Made by a program: the position numbers and the translations under genes. 64,000 nt of DNA from CAZCEC01 sp964497615 (GTDB lineage Bacteria; Chloroflexota; Anaerolineae; Anaerolineales; UBA6663): positions 12,229 to 76,228 of the forward strand of contig CAZCEC010000029.1 in NCBI GenBank assembly GCA_964497615.1. Reading direction: 5' to 3'. Below are positions 40,513 to 48,634 of this stretch, in pieces (within the stretch, counting starts at the first letter, position 1; each line of letters starts with the position of its first letter). The notes under the pieces were generated by a model, which had not been told where the DNA came from, made no database searches, and was given only the letters and a program-made list of their open reading frames with translations.

Positions 40513-41964
40513 TCAGCCGGCATTGATCTCGGACTTCCGGCGCGCCACGAAGTCGCGCAGGGCTTCATCCAGGCCGGGGTCAATGGGCGGGGGCACGTAG
40601 TCCACCAGCCACTTTTTCCAGATGGCATTGGCGCGCACATCGGCGGCGTGAGCGCCCTTCTGCTGCCAGCGCTCGAAGTTCATCAGGTCGCTCACCAGGG
40701 GCCGGTAGAAGGCGTCGCGGAAGTGGCGCATAGTGTGCTCCGCGCCGAGGAAGTGCCCGCCGGGCCCGACCTCGACGTGCGCGTCCCAGGCGATGCCCTC
40801 GTCATCCAGGGGGATGCCGCCCAAGAAGCGCTCCATCATGCGCAACTGCTCAACGTCAAGGATGAACTTCTCGTACGACGAGACCAGCCCGCTCTCCAGC
40901 CAGCCGGCAGCGTGGAGCACGAAATTGGTTCCGGCAAGGTAGGTGGGCCAGAAGCCCATGCTGGCTTCATAGGCGGCCTGGGCGTCGGGCAGCTTGGAGG
41001 CCGTCAGCCCGCCGCCGCTGCGGAAGGGCAGCTTGTAGCGGCGCGCCAACTGCGCGCTCACGAACAGGCTCATGGCCGCTTCGGGCGTGCCAAAACACGG
41101 GCTGCCGGACTGCATGTCGGTGTTGCTGAGGAACGAGCCGTACACCACGGGCGTACCGGGGCTGACCAATTGGGTCAGGGTGATGCCGGCCAGGGCCTCG
41201 GCGGTTTGCTGGATGAGGGTGCCGCCCAGGGCGACGGGCGACATCGCTCCGGCGAGGATGAACGGAGTGATGATGACGGGCTGGCGCGCCTTGGCGTACA
41301 CCAGCAGGGCGTCCACCATGCGGGTGTCGTAGCGGCGAGGGCTGTTGACGTTGATGAGCGAGATGACGACCGGCTGGGCAGCGATGCGGTCGCGCCCGCC
41401 GAACACCAGGGCCGCCATCTCCACCGTGTCGTCCGCGTTCTCCGGCGTGGTGACACTGCCCATGAAGGTCTTGTCCGACAGCGTCAGGAGGCTGTAGACC
41501 ATGTCGAGGTGGCGGGTCTCCTGCGGCTCGTCCTCCGGCTCCACCACGGTGCCGCCGGCGTTGTGGATCTGGGGCGTCATCTGCGCCAGGCGCACGAAGT
41601 TGCGGAAGTCTTCCAGGACCGCGCCGCGGCGCCCGTTGTCGAGGTCGTGGACGAAGGGCGGGCCATAGACGGGGGCCATGACCATGTGGTCGCCGCCGAT
41701 AGTGACGGTGTGGGCGGGGTTGCGGGCGTGGAGGGTGAACTCGGAGGGCGCGAGGGCGATGCTCTTGAGCACCAAATCGCGCGGCAGGCGCAGGTGCCCG
41801 GTCTCACGGTCCAGCACGTCGGCGCCCGCGGCCTCCAGGACAGACACTGCTTCCGGGTGGGCAAACTCGAGGCCAATCTCCGCGAGCATCTTGAGGGCGT
41901 GCTCGTGGATGAGCTCAATGCTTTCGGAGGGGAGGTAGTCGAACTTGGGGAGGGTGTTTTTCAT
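40513..41964 (-). CDS. MttB-family (trimethylamine-type) methyltransferase, non-pyrrolysine
   Basis: 483 residues, uninterrupted by an in-frame amber codon, so it lacks the pyrrolysine of methanogen trimethylamine methyltransferase. Family features: LSEHIHEHALKMLAEIGLEF-like start (ELIHEHALKMLAEIGLEFAH), VVEPEDEPQETRHLDMVYSL, IITPFILAGAMSPVALGGTL, PVVYGSFLSNTDMQSGSPCF and FRSGGGLTASKLPDAQAAYE. Relatives demethylate glycine betaine, proline betaine, carnitine or gamma-butyrobetaine and methylate a corrinoid protein. Its ATG overlaps the Fe-ADH stop (ATGA). The corrinoid partner and activase are in the 31-36-kb block. Substrate unassigned. Confidence 0.92.
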   Translation of the reverse strand: MKNTLPKFDYLPSESIELIHEHALKMLAEIGLEFAHPEAVSVLEAAGADVLDRETGHLRLPRDLVLKSIALAPSEFTLHARNPAHTVTIGGDHMVMAPVYGPPFVHDLDNGRRGAVLEDFRNFVRLAQMTPQIHNAGGTVVEPEDEPQETRHLDMVYSLLTLSDKTFMGSVTTPENADDTVEMAALVFGGRDRIAAQPVVISLINVNSPRRYDTRMVDALLVYAKARQPVIITPFILAGAMSPVALGGTLIQQTAEALAGITLTQLVSPGTPVVYGSFLSNTDMQSGSPCFGTPEAAMSLFVSAQLARRYKLPFRSGGGLTASKLPDAQAAYEASMGFWPTYLAGTNFVLHAAGWLESGLVSSYEKFILDVEQLRMMERFLGGIPLDDEGIAWDAHVEVGPGGHFLGAEHTMRHFRDAFYRPLVSDLMNFERWQQKGAHAADVRANAIWKKWLVDYVPPPIDPGLDEALRDFVARRKSEINAG

Positions 41965-43139
41965 CGGCCCAGGGCGAAAGTGCGCGCGTAGATTTTGACG
42001 TAGCTGTCGAGCGTCAGGTCGCGGGGATTGCCAATGGTCTGCGGGTCGGCGAAGGCGATTTGGGCGAGGTGGGGAATTTCACTTTCCTGGAAGCCCAGGG
42101 CCTGGAGGGTGGGAATCTCAACGTCCTCCGTCAGGCGCATGACGGCCACAGCCGCCTTCTCCGCCGCCTGCCAGACGCTGAGGCCGCGCACATCTTCGCC
42201 CAGGGCCTGCGCGATGCGGGCGAACTTCTGCGGCTCGCCCTTGAAGTTGAACTCCATGACTGGGCCCAGCAGGCGGGCCGTAAGCGCGCCGTGGGGCACA
42301 TCGTGGACGCCGCCCGCGCTCTGGCTCATGGCGTGGGCGGCACCGGCGCTTTCGGTGCCATAGGCCAAGGCCCCGAGCATGGCGGCCATGCTCATCTTGT
42401 AGCGCGCCTCGACGTTGTGGCCCTGGGCAAAGGCTACGCGCAGGTACTGAGCCACATACTCCATCGCCAGCAGGGCGACCGAATCCGGGAGGGGCTGAGC
42501 ATAGGCGCAGGTATAACACTCGATGGCGTGGGCCAGGGCATCCATGCCAGTGCCGGCAGTGACGGCCGGGGGGAGGTCGAGGGTCAGTTCGGGGTCGATC
42601 AGGGCCACCCAGGCGCCGATGAGGGCCGTGCCGCCCACGTTGAACTTGATCTGGCGCTGTTTGTCAGTGATGACGGCCCACAGGGTGACCTCGCTGCCGG
42701 TGCCGGCTGTGGTGGGCACGCAGATGGTGGGCGGGATGCGATGGCGGATGGGCTGGGGATCGGCCCACTCGTAGGCGGCGATGGAACCGCCGTTGGCCGC
42801 GACCACGCCGATGCTCTTGGCCGTATCCATGGCGCTGCCGCCGCCAAAGCCGATGAGGCCGTCGCAGCCTTCGCTGAGGTACATGCGCGCGCCCTCGTCC
42901 ACCGTGGCAACGGGCGGGTTGGGCGCGACCTGGTCGAACACGGCAAAGCCCATGTTCGCCGCGCGCAGGGGGTCGGTGGCGCGGTCCAACAGACCGGCCT
43001 TGACGATGCCGCTATCGGTGACCACCAGGGGGCGCTTGATGCCCAAGACCCTGGCTTCATCGGCCAGGGTGGCGATGGCGCCGAGGCCGTGCTTCATCAC
43101 GGTGGGGATTTCAAAAGAACGAACTTTGACGGGAGCCAT
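41961..43139 (-). CDS. Iron-containing alcohol dehydrogenase
   Basis: 392 residues. NAD-binding half with FGGGSAMDTAKSIGVVAANG and CVPTTAGTGSEVTLWAVITD; metal site Asp and His in GTGMDALAHAIECY, and His pair in AHAMSQSAGGVHDVPHGALTA. A full-length group III ADH. It is translated together with the MttB-family enzyme (ATGA overlap), which suggests that the demethylated or methylated substrate carries an alcohol, or that the aldehyde product is handled here. AAGGAAA upstream of ATG; 24 bases after the nucleotidyltransferase-like gene. Confidence 0.93.
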   Translation of the reverse strand: MAPVKVRSFEIPTVMKHGLGAIATLADEARVLGIKRPLVVTDSGIVKAGLLDRATDPLRAANMGFAVFDQVAPNPPVATVDEGARMYLSEGCDGLIGFGGGSAMDTAKSIGVVAANGGSIAAYEWADPQPIRHRIPPTICVPTTAGTGSEVTLWAVITDKQRQIKFNVGGTALIGAWVALIDPELTLDLPPAVTAGTGMDALAHAIECYTCAYAQPLPDSVALLAMEYVAQYLRVAFAQGHNVEARYKMSMAAMLGALAYGTESAGAAHAMSQSAGGVHDVPHGALTARLLGPVMEFNFKGEPQKFARIAQALGEDVRGLSVWQAAEKAAVAVMRLTEDVEIPTLQALGFQESEIPHLAQIAFADPQTIGNPRDLTLDSYVKIYARTFALGR

Positions 43140-43163
43140 AGGTTTCCTTGGGGGTGGAGGGGA

Positions 43164-43943
43164 TCAGCCGCGGCGCACTTCCTCGGGCAAATCATACCAT
43201 TGGATCTTCTCGCCCACGGCGGCGCGGACCTTCCACTTGAGGGGCTTGGGGGCGTCGTCCAGCGCCAGCCGGAGAACGTTCAGGCGCTCGACGATGGTCA
43301 GCTTGTCGCGCACGTCCATATCGTAAGCGTCGCAGAAGTCCTGCACCTTGCGGACGCTGACGCTGACGCTCTTCCACAGGCCCCAGTCCTGGCAACAGAC
43401 ATCGGCGACGCGAGCCAGGTTGAGGGTCTCGTCGTCCCCTTCGCCAAAGGGGTGATCGAGCAGCAGGGCGCAGACGTCGCGCATGTCCTTTTCGTTGAGC
43501 TGCACGATCTGCATCTTGGTCAGGAATAGCTCGGCCAGCGGCAGGGTGAGCGGCTCCAGCTTGAGGCGCTCGGTGATGGGGATGGTGTGGCACATGTGGA
43601 AGCCGCCCACAAACACATCCACCTGGCGCTCCTGCGTTTCGTCGAAGAACAGCAGGCGCGTGTTGCCGTTGAGCAGGTTGAAGCCCTTGTTGGGCACATA
43701 GCCCAAGGTTGGCATGAGTGCCTCAAGCCTGTCGCCGCGCTTGCCGGCCAGGGCAAAGTCCAGGTCGGCGTAGCTGCGGGCCAGCGAGCGGTGGTTGGCG
43801 CTGGGCGAGTGAAGCTTGACGGCCAGCCCGCCCAGGAGGCGCAGGGTCAGCCCAGCCGCGTCGCCAGCCGCGATCAGGCGGCGCGCCTCGTCGAGGCCGT
43901 CAGTCAGCGGGGAGGCGGGAGGGAGGGGATGAGAATTCGCCAT
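43164..43943 (-). CDS. AbiEii-like nucleotidyltransferase-fold protein
   Basis: 259 residues. LRLLGGLAVKLHS, SYADLDFALAG and RQVDVFVGGFHMCHTIPI reproduce the GG[L/W]AV, D-x-D and third-carboxylate pattern of the AbiEii/MNT nucleotidyltransferase fold. LPLAELFLTKMQIVQLNEKD and MRDVCALLLDHPF are typical of COG2253-like proteins; the first pair reads DLDFAL. No AbiEi partner adjacent. It is unusual to find it between a permease and an alcohol dehydrogenase; it could be a bystander or a regulator acting by nucleotidylation. No good ribosome site at ATG 43943. Confidence 0.75.
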   Translation of the reverse strand: MANSHPLPPASPLTDGLDEARRLIAAGDAAGLTLRLLGGLAVKLHSPSANHRSLARSYADLDFALAGKRGDRLEALMPTLGYVPNKGFNLLNGNTRLLFFDETQERQVDVFVGGFHMCHTIPITERLKLEPLTLPLAELFLTKMQIVQLNEKDMRDVCALLLDHPFGEGDDETLNLARVADVCCQDWGLWKSVSVSVRKVQDFCDAYDMDVRDKLTIVERLNVLRLALDDAPKPLKWKVRAAVGEKIQWYDLPEEVRRG

Positions 43944-43956
43944 GGTGCGGAAGCGC

Positions 43957-44022
43957 GAAACGTGAAACGTGATGCGTGGAGCATGCCCGGCGAGGCATGG
44001 CCCGCATCACGCTTCACGTTTC
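43957..44022 (-). terminator. Large hairpin between permease and AbiEii-like gene
   Basis: A 20-base arm from GAAACGTGAAACGTG and a complementary arm (44003-44022) with one mismatch; the loop contains an inner GCATGCC/GGCATGG pairing. No T run. Possible attenuator, processing site or intergenic mobile hairpin. Confidence 0.55.
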
Positions 44023-44055
44023 AGGACATGCGAGCGTCGCCGCCGGTTGCCCGGC

Positions 44056-45708
44056 CTACTCGACCGGTATCTCCTTATACACCTTATCCACATCCACGCC
44101 CTGGTTCCGGCGGTACATCTTTGCGCCGATGTAGATCAGGATGGCCAGGACGTACATCGCGCCCATGTAGATGAGCGAGGTGCCGTTCTTGAGGCCGAAC
44201 TCGTTGATGCTGTAGCCGATGCCGTAGAGCGCATTCGGGTCCAGCAGCCATTGATACAGCAGGAAGATCAGGAACGCGGCGAAGATGACACCCGCGACGG
44301 TGATCAGCGGGATGCCGGCGATCTTGTACTTGGCGATGGGCGAGGCCTCGTACAGGTCTTTCTTGACGTAGGGCAGCAAGATCGCCGCGATGGTGGAGCC
44401 CAGGTAGGTGACGGCGATGACCAGGGTGGAGGCCAGGGTGAGGCTGGCGAAGTTGAAGACGTTGTAGACGTACAGGGCCGCCACGATCAGGCCCGGCACC
44501 ACCATGAGCAGCATGGCCCAGATGGGGGCGCGGGTGCGCGGCTCGACGCTGGCCACGGCTTCCGGCAGGAGGCGGTCGAAGGCGGCGGCGAAGATGACGC
44601 GGGTGGAGGAGAGGAACACGGTGCCGGCCCAGCCGAAGAACCAGGCGCTCATCGCCAGGATGACGACGAATTGCAGCAGCGGGTTGGTGGTGACGAAGAC
44701 TGCCAGGAGCGCCGGGTAGGGCCAGAAGTTCAGGGGCGGGGCGACGTCGGTGTAGCCCCAGCGGTAGTTCCAATAGGCGGCGTTGGCGCTGGTCATGAAA
44801 TCCCAGGTGATGGTCTTTTGCACCAGGAGGAAGAAGACGACGGCCAGGAGGGTGGTGACCACGAGGGCGCCGCCCATGCCGTACATGTTGCGCTTGAAGT
44901 CGTCCGCGCCCTTGACTTCGCCATACAGGGTGGCGCCCCAATTGGGCCACAGGTTAAAGAACACCAAGTAGGGCATGACCAGGAAGATCGCGCCGAGGGT
45001 GCCGCCCATGAGGGGGGTGATGCCGCCGGCCTCGGCGCCGGCCGCCAGGGTGGCCGCATACACGCCGGGCGCCGCGCCGAACAGCTTGGCGGCATTGGCC
45101 TCCAGACCGGCCTGGAAGCTGGCGTTGCTGCCGAACAGGAGGAACAGGCACACTACCAGCAGGCCGGCGTTGCCGATCCAGAAGCACCACTTCTGAAGCT
45201 GGGCGTAGAACTTCATGCCGGCGGCGATGACGGCGGCGCAGAAGGCGACCGTGACCACGCACACGAGCATGAAGGCATTTGGCTCCCAGGCGAACCACAG
45301 GGCCGCGTCCTGCAGGCCAATGATGGCGAGCAGGGGCACAAAGAAGATGTGGCGGAGCATGTCGGCGTACAGCGGGGTCCACAGCCACAAGATGAACCAC
45401 CAACCCGTCACCGCCAGCACGAAGCCGACGCCGCCGCCCAGGATGCGGCTTTGCCAGACGTAATCGCCGCCCGCGCGCGGCATGACGGCGATCAGGCCGG
45501 CATAGACGACGACCTCGGCCAGGATGATGAGACCGCTGATGAGGAGGGCCGGGATGAGGCCGCCCTCGAAGTAGTACATCTGGCTGATGATATACAGCCC
45601 CAGGGTCACCAGATTGATCGAAAAGAACGCGTAGATAAACGCGTCGAACACCGACCACGAGCGCACCAGGCCAGTGGCCTTGCGCAGAAACAAAGTAGAC
45701 GAGCTCAT
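44056..45708 (-). CDS. APC superfamily amino acid/amine permease
   Basis: 550 residues with about 12-14 TM helices. N-terminal FINLVTLGLYIIS-like segment after SVFDAFIYAFFS, then VVYAGLIAVMPRAGGDYVWQ, the APC signature helix region (PRxGGxYVW), and a long series of hydrophobic helices to YMGAMYVLAILIYIGAKMY. GGAGGAG upstream of ATG. Imports an amino acid or amine by proton or sodium symport; here the neighbouring MttB-family enzyme suggests an N-methylated compound, but APC is not the usual betaine carrier (BCCT or ABC), so this is inference. Confidence 0.9.
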   Translation of the reverse strand: MSSSTLFLRKATGLVRSWSVFDAFIYAFFSINLVTLGLYIISQMYYFEGGLIPALLISGLIILAEVVVYAGLIAVMPRAGGDYVWQSRILGGGVGFVLAVTGWWFILWLWTPLYADMLRHIFFVPLLAIIGLQDAALWFAWEPNAFMLVCVVTVAFCAAVIAAGMKFYAQLQKWCFWIGNAGLLVVCLFLLFGSNASFQAGLEANAAKLFGAAPGVYAATLAAGAEAGGITPLMGGTLGAIFLVMPYLVFFNLWPNWGATLYGEVKGADDFKRNMYGMGGALVVTTLLAVVFFLLVQKTITWDFMTSANAAYWNYRWGYTDVAPPLNFWPYPALLAVFVTTNPLLQFVVILAMSAWFFGWAGTVFLSSTRVIFAAAFDRLLPEAVASVEPRTRAPIWAMLLMVVPGLIVAALYVYNVFNFASLTLASTLVIAVTYLGSTIAAILLPYVKKDLYEASPIAKYKIAGIPLITVAGVIFAAFLIFLLYQWLLDPNALYGIGYSINEFGLKNGTSLIYMGAMYVLAILIYIGAKMYRRNQGVDVDKVYKEIPVE

Positions 45709-45741
45709 GGGGGTTCTCCTCCGCTAGTTGAAACGAACCAG

Positions 45742-45777
45742 GTGTCACGTGCCGAGTGCCGAGTGTCAAGTGCCGAG
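45742..45777. repeat. Short direct repeats GTGCCGAGTG
   Basis: Successive copies of GTGTCACGTGCCGAG, GTGCCGAG and GTGTCAAGTGCCGAG in the 114-base gap upstream of the permease. Likely a low-complexity intergenic array. Confidence 0.55.
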
Positions 45778-45822
45778 GGTGGTATTCGGTTGGAACCTCC
45801 TTCGTGTGTGTTCCGTGCTGCC

Positions 45823-46767
45823 CTAGCCAGTCGTCAGGGTATAACTCTTGAGGCCCTTCTTCGGGTCGAGTTCCGCGACGACGCCTTGCAGGACGCCCTG
45901 CTCATACAGGCTGCCGGCGTTGATACACAGGGTCTTGCCAAGGCGGGCGGTGCCCTTGGCTTCGTGGATGTGGCCGTGGAGAGACAAGAGGGGCTGATGC
46001 TTGAGGATGGCATCGCGGACGGCGGTGCTGCCGACGGGGATGAGCGACCGGCCGGCCTCCTTGACGTTCAGGTCGGCGTCTATTTCCGGGGCCTCGTCCA
46101 GGTTGGAGCCGTATGGAGGACAATGGAAGTTGAACACCATCTTGCGCATGTCGGCGCCGGGCGGGATCATGGCCTCGATTTTGGCCGACAGCTCCGGCTC
46201 GGGCAGTTCGCGGTAGGTCTTCCAGGGGGTGATGTTGGACCAGCCGGTGCTGACCATTGAAAAGCCGTCGCCAAGCTCGACCGCCTCGCCCTCGGCGAGG
46301 CGCACATGCTTCGACCGCCGGATGACGTCGTCCGACTCAAAGCCGTCGTCGTTGCCAGGGCACACATAGCAGCGGCGGCCGCTGCCCGCCAGCCGCTCGT
46401 CGGCCAAGGCCATCCATTGCTCCAGCACGCGCAGCATCTGCTCGTGGAAGAACAAGTCCACCAGGGCAGGCTGGGCCTCGAAGGCGGCCAACTGCTCGAG
46501 GGTAGTGCGAAAGGGGTAGTAGCCGCGGCTGCCCACCCGGCGCTCCATGTCGCGCACTTCGTCTTCAGTTTGCAGGGTAAATTCTTGTTGTAATAACGTG
46601 GCTTTGAAGGTGCCGTCGGGCTGCTGGGCGATGGGCACCAGGGCCTTGCCCGTCATGTCGCCGCCCAGCACCAGCACATCGGCGTTGTAAAACTTGCCGG
46701 CGTTAAGGAACTTCTTCCAGCAGATTTCCGAGCCATGGACATCGGTGGCGAAGAACAGCCGTGGCAC
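45823..46767 (-). CDS. Calcineurin-like metallophosphoesterase
   Basis: 314 residues from GTG 46767 with AGGAGG upstream. Motifs: FFATDVHGSEICWKKF (D-x-H), VLVLGGDMTGKAL (GD), VCPGNDDGFESD (GND in place of GNH), VFNFHCPPYG (H) and LSLHGHIHEAKG (GHxH). Metal-dependent phosphoesterase; the GND variant is common in the family. Substrate unknown. Has its own consensus promoter with a palindrome in the leader. Confidence 0.9.
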   Translation of the reverse strand: MPRLFFATDVHGSEICWKKFLNAGKFYNADVLVLGGDMTGKALVPIAQQPDGTFKATLLQQEFTLQTEDEVRDMERRVGSRGYYPFRTTLEQLAAFEAQPALVDLFFHEQMLRVLEQWMALADERLAGSGRRCYVCPGNDDGFESDDVIRRSKHVRLAEGEAVELGDGFSMVSTGWSNITPWKTYRELPEPELSAKIEAMIPPGADMRKMVFNFHCPPYGSNLDEAPEIDADLNVKEAGRSLIPVGSTAVRDAILKHQPLLSLHGHIHEAKGTARLGKTLCINAGSLYEQGVLQGVVAELDPKKGLKSYTLTTG

Positions 46768-46791
46768 CGCGCCTCCTGCTCAAATGTGGAG

Positions 46792-46814
46792 ATTGACGGT
46801 CACATTCCGTCAAT
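46792..46814. promoter_or_regulatory. Perfect inverted repeat in the metallophosphoesterase leader
   Basis: ATTGACGG, 7 bases, CCGTCAAT. It lies just downstream of the predicted start (near 46819 on the minus strand), a position suited to a repressor operator or a leader hairpin. Confidence 0.6.
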
Positions 46815-46825
46815 CGTGGGGCGGA

Positions 46826-46853
46826 AGTATAGGACCGCGAAGACAAAAGTCAA
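46826..46853 (-). promoter_or_regulatory. Promoter of the metallophosphoesterase gene
   Basis: Minus strand TTGACT (46853-46848), 16-base spacer, TATACT (46831-46826); the gene starts 58 bases downstream. Confidence 0.7.
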
Positions 46854-46886
46854 GTGGGGTGAGGGCTGAGTTCTCCAATTCATCCA

Positions 46887-46915
46887 TTGCCGCCAGCGCG
46901 GGTCTGGGCTATGAT
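46887..46915 (+). promoter_or_regulatory. Probable promoter of the homocysteine methyltransferase gene
   Basis: TTGCCG (46887-46892), 17-base spacer, TATGAT (46910-46915); leader of about 50 bases to ATG 46973. Confidence 0.5.
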
Positions 46916-46972
46916 GGCCTCGGCGGGCGGCGCGGGCCGACGGCCAAAATCCGTGATTGAGGTGCAGTGACC

Positions 46973-47869
46973 ATGACGCAGACCTTCCTTGAGCGATTGG
47001 CCGCGGGGACCGTGCTGGTCTCCGACGGCGCGACCGGCACAAACTTGCAGGACCGCGGGCTGGCGTTTGGCAAGGCGCCCGAGGAGTGGCTGTTTGAGAA
47101 CCCCGCTGGCATCGTCCAGCTTCACCGCGACTTTATCGCGGCCGGCGCGAACATCCTGCTAACGTGCACGTTTGGCGGCACGCCGCTGCGGCTGGAGCAT
47201 GTGGGCCTGCGGGCCCGCACGGCCGAGGTCAACGCGCGCGCCGTGGCCCTGGCCCGCGAGGCGATTGGGACGGCGGACGTGCTGGTGGCCGGCTCGCTGG
47301 GGCCCACCGGGCAACTGCTGGAGCCGCTGGGCCCGATGACGGAGGCCGAGGCGGTGAACGCCTACGCAGAACAGGCACGCGCGCTGGCCGAAGCTGGGGC
47401 GGACCTGCTGGTCATCGAGACCCAATTCGACATGGGGGAGGCCCGCTCGGCCATCAAGGGCGCACGTTCGACCACCACCCTGCCGCTGGTGTGCTCATTC
47501 AGCTACGACATGGGCAAGCGCACGATGATGGGCTTGCAGCCGGACAAGGTCGCGGTTGAGCTTACGGAGCTGGGGGTGGACGTGGTGGGCGTCAATTGCG
47601 GCAAGAGCCTGGAAGACAACCTGGAGAATCTAAAGGTGGTGCGCGCGGCGACGACGCTGCCGGTATGGATGAAGCCCAACGCGGGCCTGCCGACGATGGG
47701 CACGGGCGACCACGCTCATTACGACGTCAGCCCGGCGGACATGGGGGCGGCCGCGGCCGAGTGGCTGCGGGCGGGCGCGAATGTGATTGGCGGCTGCTGC
47801 GGCACCAGCCCTGCCCATCTGGCCGAGATCGCACGCGCAGTGCTCAACCTCCAGCCCGCATCCGCCTAG
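46973..47869 (+). CDS. Homocysteine S-methyltransferase family protein
   Basis: 298 residues from ATG 46973 (GAGG upstream; GTG 46967 is possible). Zn-binding TIM barrel: VLVSDGATGTNLQDRGL, CTFGGTPLRLEHVGL, VAGSLGPTGQLLEPLG, VVGVNCGKSLEDN (first Zn Cys) and VIGGCCGTSPAHL (Cys pair). These match the MetH N-terminal domain/BHMT-type enzymes. Methylates homocysteine or a related thiol using methyl from betaine, a methyl-cobalamin protein or S-methylmethionine. The SAM/folate/corrinoid genes nearby make a role in methyl-group use plausible. Confidence 0.92.
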   Translation: MTQTFLERLAAGTVLVSDGATGTNLQDRGLAFGKAPEEWLFENPAGIVQLHRDFIAAGANILLTCTFGGTPLRLEHVGLRARTAEVNARAVALAREAIGTADVLVAGSLGPTGQLLEPLGPMTEAEAVNAYAEQARALAEAGADLLVIETQFDMGEARSAIKGARSTTTLPLVCSFSYDMGKRTMMGLQPDKVAVELTELGVDVVGVNCGKSLEDNLENLKVVRAATTLPVWMKPNAGLPTMGTGDHAHYDVSPADMGAAAAEWLRAGANVIGGCCGTSPAHLAEIARAVLNLQPASA

Positions 47870-47879
47870 GCGGCTGGAC

Positions 47880-48131
47880 GTGGACTGCCGGCCCGGCTGC
47901 GGCGCGTGCTGCATCGCGCCGTCGATCTCTTCGCCAATCCCGGGCATGCCGCATGGCAAGCCAGCCGGGGTGCGGTGCGTCCAACTCACGCCCGACAATT
48001 TGTGCCGGCTGTATGGCCTGCCGGAGCGGCCCACGGTCTGCAACAGGCTGCGGCCCGAACCGGACATGTGCGGGGCGAACGCCGCGGCGGCCTTGATCTA
48101 CCTGGCCGAACTGGAAACCGCCACCCGCTGA
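47880..48131 (+). CDS. YkgJ-like cysteine cluster protein (short)
   Basis: 83 residues from GTG 47880 (the longer reading to 47787 overlaps the methyltransferase gene). Cys cluster CRPGCGACCIAP (CxxxCxxCC), RCVQLTPDNLCRLYG, TVCNRLRP and DMCGAN, the metal-chelating CxxCGxCC...C...C pattern of YkgJ-like zinc/iron-binding proteins. Starts 10 bases after the preceding stop, so co-transcribed. Function unknown. The start codon is weakly supported. Confidence 0.72.
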   Translation: MDCRPGCGACCIAPSISSPIPGMPHGKPAGVRCVQLTPDNLCRLYGLPERPTVCNRLRPEPDMCGANAAAALIYLAELETATR

Positions 48132-48163
48132 CGGCGCCGGGCTGCCAACAGATTATTGCGAGA

Positions 48164-48634
48164 TCAATAGCCAAGCTGACATGGGGCGTGGGAATCCTGC
48201 GCGCCGGTGAGGTCCGAGGCCGGCCCGGTTTGCACAGCTTCCACGACCCACTCACGCTGCTCGGACGCCCATCCGTAGGCCACAACCACCACCTCAGCCT
48301 GGGGGCTGCCCGGCTCGCCGAACCAGAGCAATTCGCGATATGCCGGTTCGGCGCGGGCCTCGCTGCTGGGGCGGGGGCAGCCTTCGCGAAGGGTCACTTC
48401 GGACACTGATTGCAGGACTTCGGCGCGGGTCATGCCGGGGCGCAGTGAGCCGGCGGGGCCGGCGCCGACACTCTGGCAGGCGCACAGGGCGGAGGCGGCA
48501 AGGGCGAGCATCAGCCACAGGCGCCAGCGGGGCCGGCGCACAAAGTCCAGGCCCGCGGCCGAAACCGGCGGAGGAGGGCGCTGCGCGGAGGCCGCGGCTG
48601 GAAGCTGGTTGACTGAAGAGGTGTCAGGCGCCAA
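48164..48634 (-). CDS. Small membrane-anchored or lipoprotein, BamE/SmpA-like
   Basis: Up to 156 residues from TTG 48634, which has GGAG 6-7 bases upstream and overlaps the GH13 stop by 11 bases. A GTG at 48541 would give a normal lipoprotein signal (VRRPRWRLWLMLALAASALC, lipobox-like LCAC). The short domain after it has GSLRPGMTRAEVLQSVSEV, similar to the SmpA/BamE start LRPGMTRAEV, but no further BamE features are clear. Extracytoplasmic. Start and family assignment are tentative. Confidence 0.5.
   Translation of the reverse strand: MAPDTSSVNQLPAAASAQRPPPPVSAAGLDFVRRPRWRLWLMLALAASALCACQSVGAGPAGSLRPGMTRAEVLQSVSEVTLREGCPRPSSEARAEPAYRELLWFGEPGSPQAEVVVVAYGWASEQREWVVEAVQTGPASDLTGAQDSHAPCQLGY

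Noticed and set aside
40513..41964. Pyrrolysine-containing trimethylamine methyltransferase
   Set aside because: The frame has no internal amber codon and no pyl genes are in the window; it belongs to the non-pyrrolysine branch.
43969..46260. Very long plus-strand reading frame (763 codons) opposite the permease and metallophosphoesterase
   Set aside because: Antisense shadow of two well-recognised minus-strand genes in GC-rich DNA; its translation is low-complexity and has no family features. The same applies to long frames at 55801-57645, 48432-50141, 58850-60493 and 42060-43529.
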